Shown piece by piece: positions 58,731-64,000 of a stretch of DNA of 64,000 nt. Location of the stretch: positions 62,001 through 126,000 of the forward strand of contig NZ_JAALLN010000012.1 of assembly GCF_011751075.1 (NCBI RefSeq), given 5' to 3'. The position numbers and the translations under genes are program-made. How positions within the stretch are numbered: position 1 is the stretch's first letter; each line of letters starts with the position of its first letter. This DNA is from Flavobacterium poyangense. GTDB lineage: Bacteria > Bacteroidota > Bacteroidia > Flavobacteriales > Flavobacteriaceae. The notes under the pieces were generated by a model, which worked only from the letters and a program-made list of their open reading frames with translations, searched no databases and was not told the origin of the DNA.

Positions 58731-60710
58731 TTACTCTTGATTTAAGTTTCTTAACTGTTTTAGTTTATCTTTCCAGACTTCCAGACTTTCTTTATGTATA
58801 GCTATATTTTTGCGTACCTCAAGAACAATAGAATTCTCTTTCTTTGCATTTTTTGTATTAGTAAAAAACTGAATATTGTTCTCTAATTGGAAAATTTCAT
58901 TTTGAACTTCTTCAATCTTACGCATTAAGAAAATCTTCTCATTGTCCAGTTTTCTCGTATCATTACTTTCCGATAGAGAATCTATTCGGTTAGAGAAACG
59001 CATCATTTCGGTTTCTTTTTTACTCAAACTTAATTTTTCGAAAAGAGCATCCAGAATTTTATTGAATTTTCCTTCAATGTGACGTCTTGAAAATGGTACT
59101 TTACCAAGACCTTTCCAGGTTTCGATATGTAATTTTATAGCGTCAAGATCTGTTTTGTGTTCTCCTGTAAGCTGGTAGGCTCTAAGAGTTTCTAAGTATG
59201 CTTTTTTGTTGTCGAAAGCAGCAACTTCATCACTGTTTTCTTCCGATTTGTGCTCTTTTAATTTGTCAAAATAATGATTACAGGCATCTTTAAAATCCTT
59301 CCAGATTTTATCAGAATACTTTTTAGGAACATGACCAATTTGTTTCCATTCTTCCTGAATTTGTTTCATAATCGGAGTAGTGGCAGTAAAATCAGTACTT
59401 TCCTGTAATTCTTTGGCTTTGGCTACAAGAGCCATTTTTTTATTTAGGTTGTCGTTTTGATCTTTTTTAATGTCTTTGTAAAAAGAATTTTTAAAAGAAT
59501 TAAAATTTCTGACAGCCGTTTTAAAAGAAGCCCAGGTTTCTTCGTTTACTTCAGACGGAACTTTTCCTGCTGCAAAAAACTCATTTCTTAACGCTTCTAC
59601 TTTTTGTATTTGTATCAGCCATTGCGAATGTGAGTTTACTTTTTCAGTACCTAAAACCTCTAATTTACCAATAATCTCTTTTTTAATTTCAAGATTTTGT
59701 TGCTCATTAGCTCTTAGGCTTTCAAATAAAAGTTCTCTTTTATCGTGAATTTTTTTAGTCAGTTCGCTAAACTTATTCCAGATCGTATCGCGGTGTTCTT
59801 TAGATACTGGTCCAATATCTTCTTTCCAGATTCGGTGAAGATCTTGTAATTCTCTAAAAGATTTACTGATATCGGTTTCGTTTACCAATTCTTCTACGCG
59901 AGCTATAATTTTTTGCTTTTGCTCCAGATTATATTTAAAATCTAAATCTCTGGCTTCGCGGTCTAAATGCAGATAGTCATAGAAATTCTCTACATGAAAA
60001 TGATAGTTATTCCAAACGTGATTGTATTTGTCTTTTGGAATTGGTCCCGCATTTTTCCATCTTTCTCTTAAATCATTAAAATGTTTAAGCGTGTCTTTGA
60101 TGTTTTCCTGTGGGTTTATAAGTTCTTTTAGCTCTTCAACTATAGCAAGTCGATTGTCTAAATTTGATTTTAAATTGGTCTGTAAATGTTTAAAATGAGC
60201 ATTTCTTTTTTCTCTAAAAATAGAATAATATTCATCGAATTTAGATTTTAAAGGGGAATGGTATTCAAACTCTTCATTAGGATCTTGTTTAGAAGCGTTG
60301 AACTCTTCTTTTTTCTCCTCGATAAGATGATTGTATTGTAGTAAAAATGATTTTTTGATTTCTTCGATATGCTCTTTTACAGACATTGTTTTGTCTGTAT
60401 TTACAAGCTTTTTCAATTCGTCAACAAGGGCGTCTAACGTAAAAGTGTCATAATCCTGCATAGGAATTTCATGACGCTCTTTTAGCGTTTCGTCTTCACT
60501 TTCTTCAGCGTTCGAATTTGTAATAGCATCTAATGCTTCCTGATGATCTGCTTCAGGAGTTTCGGATTCAATTTCAGTGTTTGAAACTAAATTTTCGGCT
60601 GCTGTTTCAGAATCAGATTCTTCAATAACATTATCTGGTGTAGAATCGCTAATCTCGATTCCTGGTTTTCCGTCTGCTTCTTGCAGGTTATCATTCTTTT
60701 CTTCTAACAT
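58731..60710 (-). CDS. DUF349 repeat protein
   Basis: 659 residues, mostly helical and charged. After an acidic, low-complexity N-terminus (about 1-90, rich in Glu, Asp, Ser) it has five DUF349 repeats of about 70-75 residues; each has a W(K/R) motif near its middle, for example LRERWKNAGPIPKDKYNHVW, LHRIWKEDIGPVSKEHRD, IQEEWKQIGHVPKKYSD and HIETWKGLGKVPFSRR. A C-terminal coiled coil (about 590-650) ends it. DUF349 proteins are widespread in Bacteroidota; the function is unknown. Likely a cytoplasmic structural protein. Confidence 0.92.
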   Translation of the reverse strand: MLEEKNDNLQEADGKPGIEISDSTPDNVIEESDSETAAENLVSNTEIESETPEADHQEALDAITNSNAEESEDETLKERHEIPMQDYDTFTLDALVDELKKLVNTDKTMSVKEHIEEIKKSFLLQYNHLIEEKKEEFNASKQDPNEEFEYHSPLKSKFDEYYSIFREKRNAHFKHLQTNLKSNLDNRLAIVEELKELINPQENIKDTLKHFNDLRERWKNAGPIPKDKYNHVWNNYHFHVENFYDYLHLDREARDLDFKYNLEQKQKIIARVEELVNETDISKSFRELQDLHRIWKEDIGPVSKEHRDTIWNKFSELTKKIHDKRELLFESLRANEQQNLEIKKEIIGKLEVLGTEKVNSHSQWLIQIQKVEALRNEFFAAGKVPSEVNEETWASFKTAVRNFNSFKNSFYKDIKKDQNDNLNKKMALVAKAKELQESTDFTATTPIMKQIQEEWKQIGHVPKKYSDKIWKDFKDACNHYFDKLKEHKSEENSDEVAAFDNKKAYLETLRAYQLTGEHKTDLDAIKLHIETWKGLGKVPFSRRHIEGKFNKILDALFEKLSLSKKETEMMRFSNRIDSLSESNDTRKLDNEKIFLMRKIEEVQNEIFQLENNIQFFTNTKNAKKENSIVLEVRKNIAIHKESLEVWKDKLKQLRNLNQE

Positions 60711-61272
60711 TTCAAATGTATAAGGTTTTGGTTTTAAATATAGCGAAAGATAGTAAAGGTGTTTCTAAATACAAAATAAATCGTTTGTTTATACGCTATT
60801 TTTCGATGAAATCTATATTTATTGTTTTGTTTTAAGAATATGATATTCTTTTTTTGTTTGTTTTTTTTGAAATAAATTCAAAATTTAACCCTCTATATTT
60901 TTTAGAAAAATGCTATTAATGGATTATTTGGTTGTCAATTAACGGTTTTATTTGGTTTCTCTTTTTTTTGAAGAGTTATGACCTTTGTCAGAATAAGATT
61001 AAAAGAGCGGTCTCTAAACTGTAGTGGTATGATTTGTTTCTTCCAAAAGCAATGCCAGGTTGAAGACAGGCGAGGTTTGCAGGTGTATTTTTTGAGGTAA
61101 ATTTGAGAAAAGCGTTGTTTGGAAATCTTTTTAAATCCGAATAGGATTATTGCTTACACAGCTGTAGTTCCTAATAGTATTAAGAATTGTTTGGCAGGAC
61201 CTTTTTTTTAATTATAATAGATTTATATCGGTTGTTTCATTTTAACCGGAGATTAGGAACAGATTAATGATG
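60711..61272. other. Intergenic region between the DUF349 gene and aroE terminator, no gene seen
   Basis: 562 AT-rich bases between the DUF349 start and the aroE terminator. I find no supported ORF, hairpin or member of the repeat families. The part next to 60710 must contain the DUF349 promoter. Confidence 0.4.
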
Positions 61273-61318
61273 AAAAAAGGCTTTAACCAAATCTTCAAAG
61301 AATTTGGTTAAAGCCTTT
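61273..61318 (-). terminator. aroE terminator
   Basis: AAAGGCTTTAACCAAAT and ATTTGGTTAAAGCCTTT form a 17 bp perfect stem followed by T on the minus strand, 60 bases after the aroE stop. Confidence 0.93.
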
Positions 61319-61378
61319 ACGTTGGCTCTGAATAGCTTTTGGTTAAAAACGTAGACTATTCACGATTTATTTATTTAT

Positions 61379-62131
61379 TTATTTATTCCAGATTTTCCAT
61401 GCTTTTTCGGCTTGAAAAATAAGCATGTCATAACCATTTTTTATAATAGCACCTTGCTCTTTGGCATTTTTCAAAAACTGCGTTTCTGCCGGATTGTAGA
61501 TTAAATCGTAAGCAATATGCTTAGGGGTGAAAAATTCATAAGGCAGGGTAGGGCAAGCTTCAATATTCGGGCTTGTTCCAACCGGAGTACAATTGATTAT
61601 GATTTGAAAATTATCAAAGGTAGTGGCGTTGATTAAGTCGTAATCAATAATATTGTCTTTAGCTTCTCTTGAAACGAAGGTATACGGGATATCAAGCTCA
61701 TCAAGAGCAAAAGCAACCCCTTTTGAGGCACCACCGGTACCTAAAATGAGTGCTTTTTTGTGATGTGGCTCTAATAGTGGTTTTAATGATTTCTTGAAAC
61801 CGTAGTAATCTGTATTGTATCCTTTTAATTTTCCGCTTTTGGTAAATTTAATGGTATTAACAGCACCTATCAAAGTGGCTTTTTTTGAAAGTTTATCTAA
61901 AAAAGGAATGACTTGTTCTTTGTACGGAATTGTTACATTTAGTCCTTTTAGATCCGGATTATTTTTGATTAGTCCGGTGAAGTGATTGATTTCTGAAATA
62001 TCAAAATTTTCATAGCTGTTGCCGGCAAAAACCTCATCCTTAAATTTTTCAGTAAAATATCCTTTCGAAAAAGAGTAACTAATATTGCGGCCCAATAAGC
62101 CAAAACGCTTTTTTAAAATATCCTTCATCAT
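61379..62131 (-). CDS. aroE: Shikimate dehydrogenase
   Basis: NADPH-dependent reduction of 3-dehydroshikimate in aromatic synthesis. 250 residues, slightly short but normal for Bacteroidota. Motifs: RFGLLGRNISYSFSKGYF (substrate Ser-x-Ser), GLNVTIPYKEQVIPFLD with the catalytic Lys, GAVNTI, GYNTDYYGF with the catalytic Asp, and the nucleotide loop LILGTGGASKGVAFAL. The ATG overlaps the stop of the upstream TPR gene (ATGA), so the two are translationally coupled; a second ATG follows directly. Confidence 0.96.
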   Translation of the reverse strand: MMKDILKKRFGLLGRNISYSFSKGYFTEKFKDEVFAGNSYENFDISEINHFTGLIKNNPDLKGLNVTIPYKEQVIPFLDKLSKKATLIGAVNTIKFTKSGKLKGYNTDYYGFKKSLKPLLEPHHKKALILGTGGASKGVAFALDELDIPYTFVSREAKDNIIDYDLINATTFDNFQIIINCTPVGTSPNIEACPTLPYEFFTPKHIAYDLIYNPAETQFLKNAKEQGAIIKNGYDMLIFQAEKAWKIWNK

Positions 62132-63525
62132 TGTTTCCTGTGTTTTTCAATATAATTTTTAACCATTTTTTTTGTCCAGACCACGGGGAACAAGTCTTCT
62201 ATTAAGATGTAATTGTCAAAGTTTAAGCGTAAGCCATTGCTTAAGTGAAATTTAGCTTTTGTGTTATCCTGAATCATAAAATACAATCCGGCAAGACGAT
62301 ATTCGACTTCATTTTCCTCAGGGAAATATTCCGAAGCTTGTAACAAGGTTTGAATAGCACTTTCAAATTCACCTAAGAATTGAAGAATATCAACCCAAAA
62401 CAACCAGGTATCTAAGGCGTAATCACCAAATTCTACTGCTTTTCTGTATCCAAATTCGGCTTCTTCAAAGAAGTTCATCTGTTTGTTTATTGTCGCATAA
62501 CGTTTCCAGTACAAACGATTTTGATTGTCGATTGCGAGTGCTTTATTGACAAAGAATAAGGCTTTCTGGAAGTTTTTCTGACGAACATAAAAATCAGTGA
62601 TAGCAATCCATCCTTTGTCTAAAAGCGGATCTTCATGTACAGTCTGATTGTAATATTGTAATGCTTTGGCTGAATTGCCCAGTTTTTCATGACATTTTCC
62701 GATACGTAACAAAGCATAAGAAGTTGCATCGTCTAATTCGATGGTACGGTTGTAGCTTTCGATAGCTTTGTCGTATTCTTTTAGACGTTCATAAGCTTTT
62801 GCCTTTTCCATAAAGGCACCAAGGAATTCATCGTCAATGATTGTTGCGTAATCAAAGGCGCGAATAGCATTTTCATATTCTTTTACACCATAGTGCAGAC
62901 GACCTAACTGATGCCAGGCAATCTCGCTGTACGGGTTTTTGTTGATATAATCGTTAAGATATACAATGGCATCCTGATTTTGATCTAAAAACTCAAAACA
63001 ATACACCACATTGTATAAAGCAGACTGATCTTCTAAATCTTCTTCAAGACATTTGATAAAACTGTCTTTTGCCATCTCAAGGTTATCCATAAAAAGATAT
63101 TCCATTCCGATCAAGTTGTACACATCGGCGTAATCGTCTGTATATTGCAGGGCAATTTTAAGTAATTCTACCGCTTTTTCGTGTTGATCTCTCTTAGAAC
63201 AAATATTGGCTTTCTGGATGTAAATTTCCTCGTTGTTAGGTTCAATTGCATACAACTCATTTAAAAGCTTTTCAGCAATATCGAGTTTGTCATCGTAAAC
63301 CAGCATTTCTACTTGTACTAATTTTAAGCCTGTAGATTTAGGGTGTTGGTCTAATGCAAGTTTTAAGGCCTTTTTTGCTAAATTAGCCTTACCTATGTCT
63401 AAATAATGAAGAATAATTTCTTCAAATTCTTCAGAATCAAAAAAGAGCACTTTGTTTGTTTTTAACATCGACTCAAATTTGGATAGGGATAGGTTATAAT
63501 CTTCTTCTTCGTTGCTTAATTGCAT
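62128..63525 (-). CDS. Tetratricopeptide repeat protein
   Basis: 465-residue cytoplasmic protein made of about twelve TPR units without a signal peptide. Clear repeats are GLKLVQVEMLVYDDKLDIAE, EIYIQKANICSKRDQHEKAV, DVYNLIGMEYLFMDNLEMAK, AWHQLGRLHYGVKEYENAI and SYALLRIGKCHEKLGNSAKA. It is coupled to aroE by a 4 base overlap. The functional link to aroE is not known. Confidence 0.9.
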   Translation of the reverse strand: MQLSNEEEDYNLSLSKFESMLKTNKVLFFDSEEFEEIILHYLDIGKANLAKKALKLALDQHPKSTGLKLVQVEMLVYDDKLDIAEKLLNELYAIEPNNEEIYIQKANICSKRDQHEKAVELLKIALQYTDDYADVYNLIGMEYLFMDNLEMAKDSFIKCLEEDLEDQSALYNVVYCFEFLDQNQDAIVYLNDYINKNPYSEIAWHQLGRLHYGVKEYENAIRAFDYATIIDDEFLGAFMEKAKAYERLKEYDKAIESYNRTIELDDATSYALLRIGKCHEKLGNSAKALQYYNQTVHEDPLLDKGWIAITDFYVRQKNFQKALFFVNKALAIDNQNRLYWKRYATINKQMNFFEEAEFGYRKAVEFGDYALDTWLFWVDILQFLGEFESAIQTLLQASEYFPEENEVEYRLAGLYFMIQDNTKAKFHLSNGLRLNFDNYILIEDLFPVVWTKKMVKNYIEKHRKQ

Positions 63526-63742
63526 ACTTTGTTTATTTGAAATTAGCCTGTTATAAAATTAGGCAACCATACTATTGTTGTGGGGAAAGGAGATTAATTG
63601 TTTTGAACAATTTAATTAACAATATGGACAGAATTCGTGTTCTGTTTATAATTGTATTGTTTTAATTTATAAACGAATACGGGATTCGTATTCTGAAATT
63701 TATTTGCAATCGGGGGTTTTTAGTTCCGGTGCCAGGAATACC

Positions 63743-63772
63743 CTTTTCTTTTTTGCAATCAAAAAAGAAAAG
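63743..63772 (-). terminator. Terminator of the aminotransferase gene
   Basis: CTTTTCTTTTTTG / CAAAAAAGAAAAG, a perfect 13 bp stem with a CAAT loop. It lies 30 bases after the stop of the gene at 63802 and continues in AT-rich DNA. Confidence 0.7.
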
Positions 63773-63801
63773 AGTAAACAGACAGTCGGATTAACTCCTT
63801 A

Positions 63802-64000
63802 TTAAACTTCTTGTTCTTTTTTTAGTATTTCATCCATAACATTCAAAATCAGGGCACAACCTTCTTTTATTTCTTCTTCAGAAATGGTTAATGGCGGTGT
63901 TATTCTTATGGCGCATCCTTCAAACAGCAACCAGAATAAAATAAGCCCTTTGTCCTGACAATTCAAAATAACCTCATTCGTTATTTCGGCCGTTTCGGTC
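63802..64000 (-). CDS. Class III aminotransferase, C-terminal end (5' part beyond the window)
   Basis: Open on the minus strand from the window edge to a TAA at 63804-63802; 65 residues are visible. The C-terminal pattern CAIRITPPLTISEEEIKEGC, with the preceding GLILFWLLFEG, and the closing ALILNVMDEIL helix are typical of class III PLP aminotransferases (acetylornithine/ornithine or 4-aminobutyrate type, often called aspartate aminotransferase family). The PLP-binding part is not in the window, so the substrate cannot be given. Confidence 0.75.
   Translation of the reverse strand, partial: TETAEITNEVILNCQDKGLILFWLLFEGCAIRITPPLTISEEEIKEGCALILNVMDEILKKEQEV

Overview
This window reads as a chromosomal segment of a Flavobacterium or close relative (Bacteroidota, Flavobacteriaceae). 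The DNA is AT-rich, and many genes are preceded by the Bacteroidota -7 box TAnnTTTG rather than a sigma70 -10 box. Start codons are preceded by A/T-rich tracts instead of strong Shine-Dalgarno sites. The gene set fits this group: ccoG-ccoH followed by a TauE/SafE-like protein and hemN, DUF349, DUF6268 and HutD proteins, HipA_2/DUF3037, and a thrA-thrB-thrC operon. No rRNA, tRNA, transposase or CRISPR array was found.

Layout. 1-3.4 kb: end of a cbb3 oxidase assembly cluster (ccoG partial, ccoH, TauE-like) converging on hemN, which has an FNR-like palindrome upstream. 3.5-9.3 kb: two small envelope-type proteins, DoxX, an acyl-CoA carboxylase beta subunit and two tandem lpxD genes. 9.3-10.3 kb: a 1.1 kb gene-poor stretch with a 285 bp fold-back repeat. 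10.3-23 kb: housekeeping genes (msrB, prfB with its programmed frameshift, threonine aldolase, ybaB, oligopeptidase B, a cysteine-synthase-like enzyme, yebC, an S41 protease, gcvT) separated by dense intergenic repeats. A 26-codon membrane peptide gene with its own promoter and terminator lies in one of these gaps. 23.8-33.3 kb: an outer-membrane protein, nnrD, a HipA-like kinase/DUF3037 pair, HutD, a GNAT enzyme, a lipoprotein, an FAD oxidase and an S10 peptidase. 33.4-38 kb: an accessory island with an XRE regulator, an 18 bp perfect palindrome, a short RadC-like protein and a three-gene operon (SMEK-like effector, middle component, Rad50-like ATPase). This operon matches the architecture of an ABC three-component (ABC-3C) conflict system. 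38-43.4 kb: thrABC, preceded by a threonine-rich leader peptide that looks like a transcription attenuator. 43.8-64 kb: hutH, a phosphate transporter pair, DUF421, a serine hydrolase, a RimB-RimK fusion, clpC, gyrA, TPR proteins, OsmC, DUF349, aroE and the end of a class III aminotransferase.

How it works together. Most of the window is core metabolism and proteostasis. The three strongest items for follow-up are the ABC-3C operon at 34.56-37.91 kb, the threonine attenuator at 43.3-43.4 kb, and the rich set of intergenic fold-back repeats. One of these repeats is present as two diverged full-length copies about 16 kb apart in opposite orientation. Family names come from remembered motif patterns; no database search was run.
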